A DNA stretch of 64,000 bases from Bryopsis sp. KO-2023 (taxonomy: Eukaryota > Chlorophyta > Ulvophyceae > Bryopsidales > Bryopsidaceae). Position numbers and translations under genes: made by a program. The notes below the pieces were generated by a model. The model saw only the letters and a program-made list of their open reading frames with translations, did not search any database and was not told where the DNA came from. Shown here piece after piece: positions 31,203 through 44,462 of this stretch; positions within the stretch are counted from its first letter, which is position 1, and each line of letters starts with the position of its first letter. Location of the stretch: positions 4,278,001 through 4,342,000 of the forward strand of contig BSYQ01000010.1 of the NCBI GenBank assembly GCA_030272585.1, given 5' to 3'.

Positions 31203-34200
31203 ATGTTTTCCGCAATCCGACAGGTGCGGTGTCTGGCGCTGGTCGAGCGATCATGTGTGAGGGAGAGAAGTTGGCATAGACGATCACCAATTGCGGCAGC
31301 GACGATGGATCATGGAGGGGTGGTGTCCGAACGACGGAAGAACTTCGACCTGCTGCGACCTCGTTTGGAGGAGATCGTGCGGCTGAAGAGTTTCCAGGTG
31401 CTCGACGACTGGGATCAGTTCGTGAACATGCCGCAGGAAGCAGGGGCGTCGCGTGGGAAACGGTCGTCGGCGCTCGCAGGAGTTATCCACGAAAAGGAAA
31501 CGGACCCACGCTTGGGCGAGCTGTTGAAGAGCTTGGATCTCGACGGCGAGTCAGGTGAGGAGTTGAGTGTGCAGGAACTTGCTGTTTTGAGAGAAGCGAA
31601 AATCGGGTATCGGTTGGCGACGACTTTGAATAAAGAGTTGAAAGCGAGAGAGGCGGAGCTTGCGACCAGATCACAGGGAGCGTGGCGGAATGCGAAATCC
31701 CAGAACGACTTTGGGCTCTTTGCACCGTTCTTGCAGGTGAGCGTGTTCCTCTTCAACTTTCGTTTTGCAGCTGTGGAACTGCGCTTGGTTGATCGTTTTC
31801 CGCAGAGCAATCGTTTCCCCAGCAAGCGCTACAAGAAATAACGGTGACCGTTACGATTGCCGTTATATTGCATGTGTGAATCATGTGACGTCATTGATCA
31901 ACATAAACATGCAACACACCTGATGCTAAAGTAGGACCTGCCCTGCCCCCCTTTCGCCCAAAACTGACAACACACCAAAAGTTGAGCAGCTCCAATATGT
32001 GGTGGAAGCATAAACATATAATATATAAAGAAACCTCAGAAATCGTGTCAACATTCAACAAGATTGAGCGATCAGAGGAATCCCATTATTGGCCCTATTT
32101 TTCCCTTTTCGGAAAAAGATTGGGAAACCTCCCATTATTTCCACACAAGATGATGTCCTAGTCTTTCTTTGTTCAAAACACAGGAATGGGTCGACCTCAA
32201 GAGGGAAATTGCGAAATCTGTCGATCCTGAGCAGCCCATGTATGATGTTTTGCTCGATGAATTTGAAAGGGGGACCACATGTGCAAATCTCAACAAGGCG
32301 ATCGCCAAAATTAAACCAGTCATTGTCGATCTAGTTTCACGAATTCGCACAGCCACACAGGACCCAGCCACTTTCGAAAAGTTTGATTTAACCAGGTAAG
32401 ACTAGCTTGTTGGGGCTGATGCTTTTAGTATATGGGAAAAATCACCCTCACACAGATAGTGCATAAAAAATTTCAAATGAATATATGCAGAGTGGGTTTT
32501 TCCAGTTTGTAAAGGAACGTGTGGGTCGTTGACCCAGGTTCAAATTTTGCCTTTAAATAGTTTCTATTTTCTGTTCTGCTTGCAGTCCATTATCGCCCAT
32601 CAGAGTGGAAAAGAGTGTGTTTCATTTGTTGCTTTCACGGTTTCCTCAGGTTTGATGGATGCTATGATTTGGACGAGCAGGAAAAACTTGGGAAAAAACT
32701 TGCATTGGCTCTGGGATTCAAAGGACTAGTGAACATTGGGCCGCATCCCTACACGTCTGACATTGGACCGACAGACGTCAGGATCACTACTAGATAGAAC
32801 ACAAAGGAGCTACTGGAGGGGGTGCTCTCCATGACTCACGAATGTGGACATGCTTTCTTTTCTCAAGTACTTGAAAGCTGTATGTTTCGTTTCTTTGTTT
32901 CCATTTGCCCTGTATGATTCTCTTCCTTCAGATAATGTTTTCTTTGGTCAGACGAAAAAAAAGACAAGACAATCCAGTAAAGCATGTTCATTCTTCTATT
33001 TTTCCATTTGCATTCCAAGGCATTTGAAGGGGAGTTTGAAGATATGCCGCATGCTGAACTATCTGGATTAAATGAAGCCCAAGCTCTTCTGTGGGAATGG
33101 CAGGTATCATTAAAAAAAATCCACCATTTTTTTCTTCCTTATTTTTTTTATTTTTATTACAGGTACAGAAGCAGTTTCTGCTCAAAAATCTCAAAGATTT
33201 TTTTCGTATGGATGGCCATGCAGGTCCTCCCTTTACATTGGCTTCCAAAGATTCTTGAAAAACCCATTTACAGGTGGTTTTTTGTTTTTTTCTCTGGATC
33301 TTCACTACCATGAAGGAATGTCCTAAATTATATATTAAAGAAATCCAAAGAAAACTTGTAAAGTTTTGGTTGTTTCATTGTACAAAGTCCAGATGTCAAG
33401 GCGGCTGGAGTTCTGGGAGTATTTCTGGCCAATACTTAGGTCACACTTTCCCACTCTTCCAGATGTGCCCGCTGCTAGTTTTCACGCAGCAATGAACCGG
33501 GTCACACCCTCCCACATTAGAGTGGATGCTGATGAGGTCACTTATCCGCTACACATAATTATTCGATATGAGATGGAACAGGGTGAGGTGCACACCGTAC
33601 GAAAAAAAACAGCGGCTGGTTTACAGAGCAAAGATTCAAAAAGATGGAAGGGGAAAAAAAAATAAAAAAAATAGGAGTTTGGAAAGCATCAATGTCTTCT
33701 TTGACGTAAGAAGGGCTGATTTTTTTGGGATGTGTATGTGTGTGTGTGTTTACTGGGTTTTCATCCAGGGCTGATTGATGGCAGCATCAGTGTGAATGAT
33801 GTTCCAGCGATCTGGAATGCAAAAATGAAGGAGTATTTAGGAATTGAACCCAAGAATGACAGCGAAGGGTGCCTCCAGGTAGGGAGGGCATGTCGTGAAC
33901 TTTCCTGATTTTTTTTGCATGTTGAAAGTGTGATGTGCATTTCAAAGATCTTTATGGGGTTATGCTGAACATCATTAACCGCAGGGATCTCAGCTTTTTT
34001 GTCTGGTGGGCGTTCGTTGCAAAGCTTATTAGTTAAGAGTGGGAGGAACCTGGTGGAAAAGTCAGCTGTAGAGCTGCGTTTTTGGATGCGACATGCCCCA
34101 ACCCCAACATACTTGCAAGATGTTGCTCAAATTGAACAAAGTCAATTCCATCAGTGGAAAAAAATGGAAGCTTGTTTGATTTTCCGCAGGATATCCATTG

Positions 34201-34483
34201 GGCAATGGGCTTTTTTGGCTATTTCCCATCCTATTTATTGGGAGCAATGTATGCTGCACAATTCTTTGAGGCTGCAATCCAGGCCAACCCAACCCTGTGT
34301 GACGATTTTCGAAAGGGGGAATTTGATCGTTTTCGGGAATGGTTGAAAACGGCCGTACACAAACCAGGGTTCTTTGCGAACTGTTCTGAAGACCTGTTGA
34401 AAGAGGTTTGTGGGAAAGGCTTGGATCCAGATGTGTACGTCTCGTATTTGAAAGGCAAGTATGAGGATTTGTATTGTTTGTGA
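31203..34483 (+). CDS. M32 (Taq-type) metallocarboxypeptidase with one in-frame TAG
   Basis: Exons 31203-31736, 32184-32395, 32650-32866, 33020-33103, 33393-33582, 33769-33878 and 34190-34483. They total 547 codons and all phases fit. The zinc peptidase removes C-terminal residues. Landmarks in order: FQVLDDWDQFVNMP, DFGLFAPFL, HPYTSDIGPTDVRITTR, the HEXXH motif as MTHECGHAFF, LNEAQALLWEW (in place of the family's HESQS, with the zinc-ligand Glu kept), HIRVDADEVTYPLHI, QDIHWAMGFFGYFPSYLLG. Codon 32795-32797, where relatives have Tyr after RITTR, is TAG. The Arg-rich start (MFSAIRQVRCL...) could be a mitochondrial presequence; a second ATG (MDHGGVV) is at about 31303. It may be a recent pseudogene, a null allele or a sequencing error. 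TAG is an ordinary stop elsewhere in the window. Confidence 0.85.
32795..32797 (+). other. In-frame TAG within the M32 peptidase exon 3
   Basis: The exon reads ...ATC ACT ACT AGA TAG AAC ACA AAG..., and the frame continues through the HEXXH motif to the next donor. No GT...AG pair could remove the triplet without deleting conserved sequence. The cupin and secreted-protein genes in this window end in TAG, so it is used as a stop. Confidence 0.85.
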
Positions 34484-35451
34484 GCATTGATGCTTCTGTT
34501 GATGGAACAGTGTTGCAAAATTGTAGTGACCAGAATCAGGTTTCTCCTGATTCTTAACGCAAGAATCAAAAACTGACCTGACTCGCTTTTTGGAGAATGA
34601 GCTTCAGTGGTGGGAAAAAGACAATTGGCGACATGATACCGGTGGATGAGCTCTTATTTCTTGTTTCTTGAGGATACCCAGAGAAACCGCTGATTTCAAG
34701 ATTGGCAAACGCATGCATCCAGGCATGCACCTTCTATGTTTCTCATTTTTTTACACACCACATGCATCGATCAAAATCCTTCGCACGTAACTTTCACTTT
34801 GTTTGTTTGATCAAAATTCCATTTCTCCAGAACTCATCGAATTCCAACTGAAAGCCACACACGAGTGAAAAACAACTCCACCAACACCTGAGAATCCGCA
34901 TCGCGAAGCGAATCACAAGAGTGTGACTTCCATATGGATTGCATCATCATTGGGTGTGCGTCCCGAGTTCCCCTCCCCTCCCCTTCCGACTCTATTTCTG
35001 GTTCAGTGTGTATCTTTTCACGGAAACATTCCCTGGAGGAGCCAGGGCTACGTAGCGTATATGCTGGATCGTCGATCGTTGGTTTCGTGCGTCTAGGAAC
35101 GCTGGAAATCCTTTCGCACAGGTAGGCACAAAACACTCAGAAGTGTTGCACACCCGTCAAAACGAAGCACTGATCAAGGGCTTTTTTCTTGGTGCCTTCC
35201 TTGTTTTCAACTGAGAATAAGGAGAAAAACAGAAGGCAAAACCATTCCAACATGATTTACTTTTTTTTTCTTCAGGAATCCAGAGATTCGATCATTGAAT
35301 GCTCTGTTGCTGCACTTTGATTCCCCCCCAAAAAAAAAATTAGACAAAGATCGTGATATTTCCTAAACTACCCTTCCGTCATCCAGTGGAGGTGCCAAGG
35401 TCGATATAAAGACAATCGACGGAGCAAATAGGCGAAAGCCTGCTCCTTGTT
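34484..35451. other. Intergenic upstream of the tandem kinase gene
   Basis: No conserved gene. A 63-codon frame at 34934-35125 ends at a possible donor (agGTAGGC) but has no recognisable content. A TATA-like tataaag lies about 48 bp upstream of the kinase ATG, with an in-frame TAA between them that fixes the kinase start at 35452. Confidence 0.4.
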
Positions 35452-37440
35452 ATGGGGAGGAACAGAAAAATCCGAAAGTTTTTTCGCAGTGTGATCTACG
35501 GCACCCCCTCAAAACCCCCGAAAAAGGAAGAACCCCCCCGTCCAGAATCACTGGAGCCGGAAGTCATACCTCGGAATCCTAACACTTGCATGAAAAGCGA
35601 TAAGGTTTTGGGCACTGGGGCTTTCGGAGTTGTGATTGAAGGGACTTATCTGGATGAGGTCAACAGGCTGCACGATGTTGCGATAAAAATGTGTAATTGC
35701 CTCTCCGAAAAGGATGCCTACAATGCATTGAAAAACGAGCTCGAGGTTTTCAACAAGGTAATGGAGGGACACCCCAACATCGTGCAATGCTACGGAGGGA
35801 ATCTGGGTGGAAGCTGGGGGTTGAGTGAGGGTCGTTTAACAGAGATCGCAATGGAGGGCTCCGATTTTTTTCTCGTGGAAGAGCTCATGGACTGTAACCT
35901 CGCCAGCTTGATGAAGGGTAGGAGTTTTCGTGAAGATTGGACTTACGGGGACATTTGCCGGTTAATTACGGGGATCGTGTCTGGTTTGGAGTTTCTGCAC
36001 AACCACAACATCGTCCATTATGATTTGAAGCCAGCCAATGTGCTGTTGGACAAGGCATGCACACCAAAGCTGGCGGATTTCGGGGCATCCAGAATAAGGC
36101 TGAGGCAATCACTCACAGCGTATTTCAGAGGGACGCCTGGATACATGGCCCCCGAGGTTTGCTTGGGTGGCTACGTTAGTTTGAGAATCAATCACCGGCT
36201 GGACATCTACTCTTTGGGGGTCATTATGTGGGAATGCATCTCTGGCCTACAGGCGAACGTGTGTGATCTTGATGAGACTACAGAGGATAGGGTTGTGCGA
36301 TTGGGGAATAGTGCATTTGTGGTGGATGAATCTTGTCCAGAAGAGCTCCGAAAACTGATCGCCGACTGTTTGCATTTCTCTACCGTCAATTTTTGTCCTG
36401 ATTTCACTCGACCGGATTGCAACGAGATTCGTTCGCGTCTGGAGGAAATGCTGAAAGCCCCTTGGGCTGCAGAAAAGCCAAAGTTTCTCAACCAGGAGAA
36501 ACAGGGTCAAAATGGAATAGATAGGCCAGAGTTCAGGGTTCGGAATCTGGGTGTGTTGCGGGATGTTGAGGGAAAGGCCTTGACCGTGGCGATATCCGGA
36601 CGCCAGCACTCCGATGGTTTCTCCTGTATCGATGTCGGTCAAATTTTGAACAAAAAAGGGGAGGGTCGAGATGTGTTTGTGAGGTATGCGATAGATGAAG
36701 CTCTCCATGATAGGTTGAGGTCTGAATTGGCACTTTTTCAAAAACTCCCGCTCCATCAGCATTTGGTGGAGTGTTTCGGCTCTTGGTGTGACCCCAGCGA
36801 ACGGAATGAGGAAACTGTTCCAGTGATCGTGCATGAGAGGCTGACATGCGACCTGGACACCTTCTTGGTTACTACTCGGGGCTCCTCCAAGTTTATCAGA
36901 GGATCCCCTAGCTACAATAGAATGCTTTGTGGTATTTGGAAGGGGGTCGCCTCAGGGTTGGGCCACTTGCACACCCATTTCGTGGTTTTCCAAGGATTGT
37001 CATTGAAGAGCGTTTTCCTGTCAGTGGATTTCGACCAGGGGGTCGTTCATTCCGTCAAGCTGGGGTCTCTACGCTTTGCTGAACAAATCGCAGGAGAGCC
37101 GTTTCTGATCAAGACCGAACCCAATTTTGGCTTCATGGCCCCTGAGGCTGTGGAGAATTTCAAATCACAGGGTGAAGTTGACCTGACATTGAAAATGGAC
37201 ATTTACTCATTAGGAATTTTGATCTGGTACTGCATAAACGAAGAGTCCCAGGATTGCAGCGATTTGAAGGAAGCGATGTCTGGGGAGGGCTATCAAGATG
37301 GGTTCGTCCAGTTAGTTAAACAATGCATAGAAACCAATCCAAATGACCGGCCAACTTGTGCAGAAATAGTGGAAAGGATCGATACAATTGAAGCTGCTCT
37401 GGATTGGGAGATAATGGATTGGGAGATAGTTGGTCACTGA
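35452..37440 (+). CDS. Tandem protein kinase-pseudokinase, intronless
   Basis: 662 residues in one exon. Domain 1 (about 48-335) has every catalytic landmark: GTGAFGVV loop, VAIKM lysine, HYDLKPANV, DFGAS, GTPGYMAPEV and DIYSLGVIMWE, so it should be an active Ser/Thr kinase of TKL-like character. Domain 2 (about 365-650) keeps the fold marks (LGHLHTHF, FGFMAPEAV, DIYSLGILIWY). It lacks the glycine loop and a clear VAIK lysine, has FQGLSLKSV where HRDLKxxN belongs, and has LGS at the DFG position. It is therefore a pseudokinase. The basic N-terminus starts MGRNRKIRKFF. The arrangement recalls JAK and GCN2-type regulation by a dead partner domain, but here the active domain comes first. The lack of introns, unlike most neighbours, could mean a retrocopy or a young gene. 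Confidence 0.9.
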   Translation: MGRNRKIRKFFRSVIYGTPSKPPKKEEPPRPESLEPEVIPRNPNTCMKSDKVLGTGAFGVVIEGTYLDEVNRLHDVAIKMCNCLSEKDAYNALKNELEVFNKVMEGHPNIVQCYGGNLGGSWGLSEGRLTEIAMEGSDFFLVEELMDCNLASLMKGRSFREDWTYGDICRLITGIVSGLEFLHNHNIVHYDLKPANVLLDKACTPKLADFGASRIRLRQSLTAYFRGTPGYMAPEVCLGGYVSLRINHRLDIYSLGVIMWECISGLQANVCDLDETTEDRVVRLGNSAFVVDESCPEELRKLIADCLHFSTVNFCPDFTRPDCNEIRSRLEEMLKAPWAAEKPKFLNQEKQGQNGIDRPEFRVRNLGVLRDVEGKALTVAISGRQHSDGFSCIDVGQILNKKGEGRDVFVRYAIDEALHDRLRSELALFQKLPLHQHLVECFGSWCDPSERNEETVPVIVHERLTCDLDTFLVTTRGSSKFIRGSPSYNRMLCGIWKGVASGLGHLHTHFVVFQGLSLKSVFLSVDFDQGVVHSVKLGSLRFAEQIAGEPFLIKTEPNFGFMAPEAVENFKSQGEVDLTLKMDIYSLGILIWYCINEESQDCSDLKEAMSGEGYQDGFVQLVKQCIETNPNDRPTCAEIVERIDTIEAALDWEIMDWEIVGH

Positions 37441-37879
37441 AATGTATATAAAAGTGGTTGGGAAAAAGGGTGAGTTTCCTGTTATTTTTTCTCTTGTTTT
37501 TTCCCCTTTTTGTATTGCTATCATGGGTTTTCCTAGGGTCTCTGGCAAAGGAGTCAGCATTGGCTGGACTTGGGAAAATAGCACTTCCCAATGAGACAAT
37601 GAGTTGGGATGTATTTTTAGGGTTAGTTGAATTGAGAAATATGGTGATGTATATTGGACAGCAGGAATGTGATCGATTTAGTTTGGGTGGTTTGGTTTTT
37701 TTCTGGCCTTTTTCCCTAGGATCATTCCATAGCAGTCCTCTTACAGAAACATGTACATCGCATCTTCTTGGGTTTCTTTTTTTTCCAGGAGCCTTCCCCA
37801 AAAAAATTATTGAAGCTCGAAAAGTGCTGCCAAAAGAATCAAGCTTTTCCAGCCTTGCATCCTTCAACCAAGCATTGAT

Positions 37880-40552
<2,673 letters not shown>

Positions 40553-40807
40553 GCCGTCTGCGCAAAATCTGCGACGAACCCCGTCCCCAATCGAACTGCA
40601 GACCGCTTGTTCCGACTCTATGTTGATTTACGTTTTACACGGAATGGATGAGAAGTCATGAATTAGGGTTACACAAGGTTAGTCATGTTTCCAACAAAGG
40701 GAACGCGGTTGCTGTATGTTCAGTTGTGCGCTTGCTGTTTTCTGAGTGTTATTGGTAGGCTTCCCCCCACTTCGTTCACCCAGTGCTGTCTGAAGCTACG
40801 AGCTGCG
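40553..40807. promoter_or_regulatory. Shared 5' region of ribulose kinase (-) and secreted protein (+)
   Basis: 255 bp between divergent ATGs, with no clear TATA box. An open frame from 40685 leads into the secreted protein in frame, but the ATG at 40808 gives a clean signal peptide and is preferred. Confidence 0.4.
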
Positions 40808-41501
40808 ATGGGCAAAGCAGTTACGGTATTCCTTCTCGTCGCGCTCGTCGCGTGCGCTGCGGCAGCTCCCACATATTACAAAGGTGAAGCCTGACATCCT
40901 CAAATGGAGATCGATAAATGGAAACGTCACGTCGTTTGTTTGCCTTCTGACTCCGCTGCCGGTAGCTGACCTTAACTTCATTTTCGTTAATCAATGCAGG
41001 CTCGCTTCGTGCCTTCACTGTTCCATCGAACAAGTGCAAAGACAAGGTGAGTTTTTCGATCTCATCACAACCGGTGCTCCAACGTTTGCGAATACAACAA
41101 AACCGATATGATCACTATTGTGCTGTTGTCCGTCACTGTGCACACGCACTGTTTGGGAAACGCCATGAGGCCAAGGCCACCTGCAGCTCACCCTCCCCAG
41201 TTTCATTTCCAGGGCTCGTTTTCCTTTCGAGGGATTAGACAGCAAGGCTGGCTCCATCTTTATTTTTTTAATAAAGAGATAAATTTGTAAATTTGTAAAA
41301 AATGCTATCTACCACATTTGATGAGTCAAGTTTTGCTTGTTTATGCAGGGTGCAGAATGCGATGTCAATTCTGACTGCTGCAGCGGGTACTGCTTTGGGG
41401 GCTGCAGGATGACCAACGGCTGGTGGCCATGGGGCCACCACGGCCATCACGGAGAGAAACACCATGAGTCCCATGGCTGCGGTGACATGATTTGCAAGTA
41501 G
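40808..41501 (+). CDS. Small secreted Cys- and His-rich protein
   Basis: Exons 40808-40883, 41000-41046, 41349-41501, in phase, 91 aa with a TAG stop. The first ~20 residues (MGKAVTVFLLVALVACAAAA) are a textbook signal peptide with cleavage likely near AAA-PTY. The mature part has a CDVNSDCCSGYCFGGC cluster, spaced C-x6-CC-x3-C-x3-C, as in knottin-like or Dickkopf/colipase-type folds. A Gly/His/Trp-rich stretch (WWPWGHHGHHGEKHHE) follows and two more Cys close the chain. The His cluster could bind Zn, Cu or Ni. The function is unknown. No family is claimed. Confidence 0.75.
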
Positions 41502-42893
41502 AGATGCAGCAATGATCATGCAATTAACGATCCTGTAGTTAAATTTGGGCAAGGGAAGCGGAATTCAATGGACGGTGTACATACCATCAAGTCCTGTTGG
41601 AAGATTAATTGAGCAATGTGGTTTTGGTCGTGGGTTTTGTTTTTCTGTAATTTTTGGATGATTGAGACATCCTTGTAAGACGTACGTTTGTGAGAATTTT
41701 GTGAGAATGGGTCGTGTGCGATTGTTGTTTTGGTTCTGCCAGGTAATTGTTTCATAGAATATTGAATGTGAATGGAAACATGGTCAGTCAACTACCTGCA
41801 CGTCTCTGATAAAGATTTATTCTAACTTGTCCCACCCTTTCCCCCAAACACAGGCCACATGTTCCAACAGGAAATGAGGTCTCATGAATTTGGATTGATG
41901 TCCCATTTCTGTTAGATGCACAAGGAACAAATGGTGGTGGCTTTCTCGTCTCCTTTTCTTTTCCAGTGTGTTAGGTTGGTAGATGCATTGTTGGGGTTGA
42001 TGCATGAATCCGTGTCTTGGGGCAGGTCCCCTAGTGCAGAATATCTACTTTGTGTATCAAACAAGCTTCCATCTCCAGTATTGTGTGCAGGGTCAGCGTC
42101 CATTCATATCAGCCAGATTTGCCGAAGATTCTGTAAGACCCAATGAAAGCCAAATTCAACCAGTTGACGAGAGTGGAAAACAAAGCCAAAACTTTCCTGG
42201 AGGTTGGGAGTGTTTTCAATTGATTAATCAATGATTGCAACCCACAGCGAAGGCTGGGGGTGTGTTCAGGTGGCGTTGTTCGACTGACATTCTAATGGGT
42301 GTTTTAAAGCTTGCATGATGTAGAGTATTTCCATGCCAACAAATACGCTTTTATCTCTTTGGTGAGAAAAGGCAAGGGAAAAATGATGCATTGAATAAGC
42401 AAAGCCATGTTGGGAAGCTGAAAAAGAGATACATGTACTCATAATTGCAATCAGGGAAAATGGGGAGTCTCTTCTACTGGAAATCTGGTTTGACCTCAGA
42501 TCCACCTTTTCAGAAAGACCCTTGTGTGTGGGGGGAAATGAAGAGCCTCGTTCTGCATACTTTTCAGGAAATAGGTGGCCCTCCATCCCACTATGATTAA
42601 AAAACGCCAAAGCTTGTCAAACATATTTCAATACAGGTCACTCAGGTAATGTTGCTCCAGAAAATGATAAGGTCTGAGGGAATCGAACCCATCCAATCGC
42701 CCATAAAATGCGATAGACCTTTTTTTTTAGGGAAAAAGAGAACGGCATTCGTTTCCTGAAAAAAACCTTGAAAAAAAATCCAGTTCGGTAAGTCCAATCC
42801 TGTGACCAGCACGTATCGTGCCAATCACAAGTATGAGTTAAAAAAACTAGGTTTTTTTCCAGTTTTCTGAACTCATCCTGGATTTTTTTTCCA

Positions 42894-42927
42894 GCTATGC
42901 ACAGAGCTGGTTAGTTCTGTGCATAGC
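42894..42927. repeat. 12-bp perfect hairpin
   Basis: GCTATGCACAGA and TCTGTGCATAGC surround a 10-base loop. It follows a T-rich stretch ending in ccag and is immediately followed by a second hairpin. Confidence 0.75.
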
Positions 42928-42929
42928 CC

Positions 42930-42987
42930 ACGATCCCTTTTTCCAAGAAGAGGAGAAAACCTCTCCACTTCTTGAAAAAAAGATCGC
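42930..42987. repeat. Long imperfect hairpin next to the previous one
   Basis: The left arm (cgatccctttttccaagaag...) pairs with the right arm (...cttcttgaaaaaaagatcg) with a few bulges, forming a stem of more than 20 bp around gagaaaacctc. It lies 134 bp upstream of the LTR element's 5' end. Confidence 0.6.
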
Positions 42988-43120
42988 GGCGTTGCAAAGA
43001 TAAGAAAGAAAGCTTGGAGACCACTTGAAAGAAGGAAGAGGTGTGGCTCTGCAAGCAAGAGGGTCCTGTCTTTAAGACCACTTTGATGAAAGAAGGTATG
43101 CATGGCTCAATGAGCTTGGG

Positions 43121-43739
43121 TGTAACGGTTGGTTATCGCAGCACTCGAGCTGGAACTACAAGAGTAGTTGCCATGCTTCCTGCAGCTGAAAAAGGGAAGG
43201 TTGCAAGAGTGCAACGTGTAGGAGCAGCGTGCGAGAGTGCGGCGTGTAGGAGTGCAGCGTGCAGCGGTGCAGCGGTGTAGCGTGCAGCGGTGGATGCAGC
43301 GTGCAGCAGTGCAGCGGTGCAGCGGTGTAGAGGTGCAGAGGTGCAGAGGTGCAGAGGTGCAGAGGTGCAGAGGTGCAGTAGTGCGACACCCTTGGAGTCA
43401 CGACTACAACCAAGCTCGATGGAGTTTGATGGATGATGATGTGGCAGCCATCAAAGTCGAGTTGTCAATTGGACGTGTGAGTTCTCGTGGAATAGGGGCA
43501 CGTTCACAGTTGAGGTGGCAAGGAGATGTGTGAATTCCTAGTGAATAGTGACACGTCGACAGGAACAAGGGTTTGATGCGCTGTGGCGCTAGGGTATAAG
43601 AGTGTGGAAGGAAAAGGTCGTTGTATCTTCTTTATAACTTTATTCGTGTAAGGAAGTTCTATCTAACGAGACGCTTGAGGAAGGCACTCGTCCTCCTCTA
43701 GGAGGACGAGGGGACCTTGAAAAAAGTAGCCTCGTTTCA
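43121..43739 (+). repeat. 5' LTR
   Basis: 619 bp. The first half is built from 8-bp units such as gtgcagcg and, at about 43330-43378, six tandem copies of aggtgcag. A TATA-like tataag is at 43595-43600, suggesting the U3 promoter, with transcription starting shortly after. Confidence 0.88.
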
Positions 43740-43760
43740 TTGGTTTCGGAGCTAAGGCGC
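43740..43760 (+). promoter_or_regulatory. Candidate primer binding site of the LTR element
   Basis: Directly after the 5' LTR the sequence reads t-TGGTTTCGGAGC. TGG pairs with the CCA end of a tRNA and the next bases would pair with an acceptor stem ending GCTCCGAAA. Which tRNA this is cannot be decided from the window. A stem (gcgcaataagt...acttattgtgc) follows at about 43757-43781. Confidence 0.5.
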
Positions 43761-44032
43761 AATAAGTGTTACTTATTGTGCGACCCTGTATGAGAAGAGG
43801 AGGTGTCGCTGATGGCGCGACCACAAGAGAAGAAACGCGAGCACCTTTGGAAGGTACTCGAGGATGGACGACTAAAACGCTGAAGAACAGCAGCGTTGCA
43901 AAGGAAAGAGGCCACCCACCACACCTAGCCCTTTGGAAAGCGATCTACAGTGGTGATGGTGGTGGGAGCGAAAGCGTGCTTTGAAGAAGCCTTGAAAAGG
44001 TGATCGCCAGCGAGGACGACAAAGAAGACGGC

Positions 44033-44145
44033 CCAGGGCCAGAAGTGTCGTCGTCAAACCAGGGCCAGCATTCTCATCGTCGAACCAGGACCAGAAGTGT
44101 CGTCGTCGAACCAGAAACAGAAGTATCGTCGCCGAACCTGTCTCT
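44033..44145. repeat. About 30-bp tandem repeat inside the LTR element
   Basis: Units of the type ccagaagtgtcgtcgtcgaa recur four times with changes (aaccagggccag, gaaccaggaccag, gaaccagaaacag). Confidence 0.6.
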
Positions 44146-44348
44146 GACTACCGGGGTTCGAGTTTCTTGAACGACGAACAGACTTGACCAAGCCTGCAGT
44201 GCAGGCCCTGCACTACGTGGAAGTGACGAATGAGCATGGCAGAGCAAGTTCGTGGAAGCCCAACAGTGTGACCTTCCAAGAGAGTCGCAGGTCGTGAGAA
44301 AAGACTGCGCAGTGTGACCCAGCAAGAGAGTCGCAGATCGCAGGGCTC

Positions 44349-44462
44349 CGAGGTAACCTGCGCCTGGGTATCGTTACCCCGTGATACCCATGATACCCAT
44401 GATACCCCCGTGATACCCAGCCGATACTGACTCCATATCGTCCATATCGTCCATATCGTCTC
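44349..44462. repeat. Left arm of an internal inverted repeat with GATACCCAT units
   Basis: ccgaggtaacctgcgcctgg is followed by repeated gatacccat/gatacccccgt units, then three copies of catatcgtc. The reverse complement recurs at about 46805-46911 (gggtatcat units then ccaggcgcaggttacctcgg), giving ~90-bp arms 2.4 kb apart. Confidence 0.7.

Larger units (their letters stand above)
41502..43120. other. Intergenic region upstream of the LTR element
   Basis: No supported gene; several open frames of 60-115 codons lack conservation. The last 230 bp contain two neighbouring hairpins listed below. Confidence 0.4.

Noticed and set aside
33163-33226. Possible extra M32 exon between 33103 and 33393
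   Set aside because: It is bounded by plausible splice sites, but inserting it breaks the conserved WEx...FW spacing of the M32 family; the direct join fits.
33391-33665. Extension of the M32 exon past 33582
   Set aside because: The frame runs into Lys-rich low-complexity sequence, and the GTGAGG donor at 33583 joins in phase to the next conserved exon.
42671-42725. tRNA-like fragment on the minus strand (GGTTCGATTCC core with GGTCT/AGACC ends)
   Set aside because: Only about 49 nt between the pairing ends and no anticodon arm, so it is not a complete tRNA. A tRNA-derived relic remains possible.
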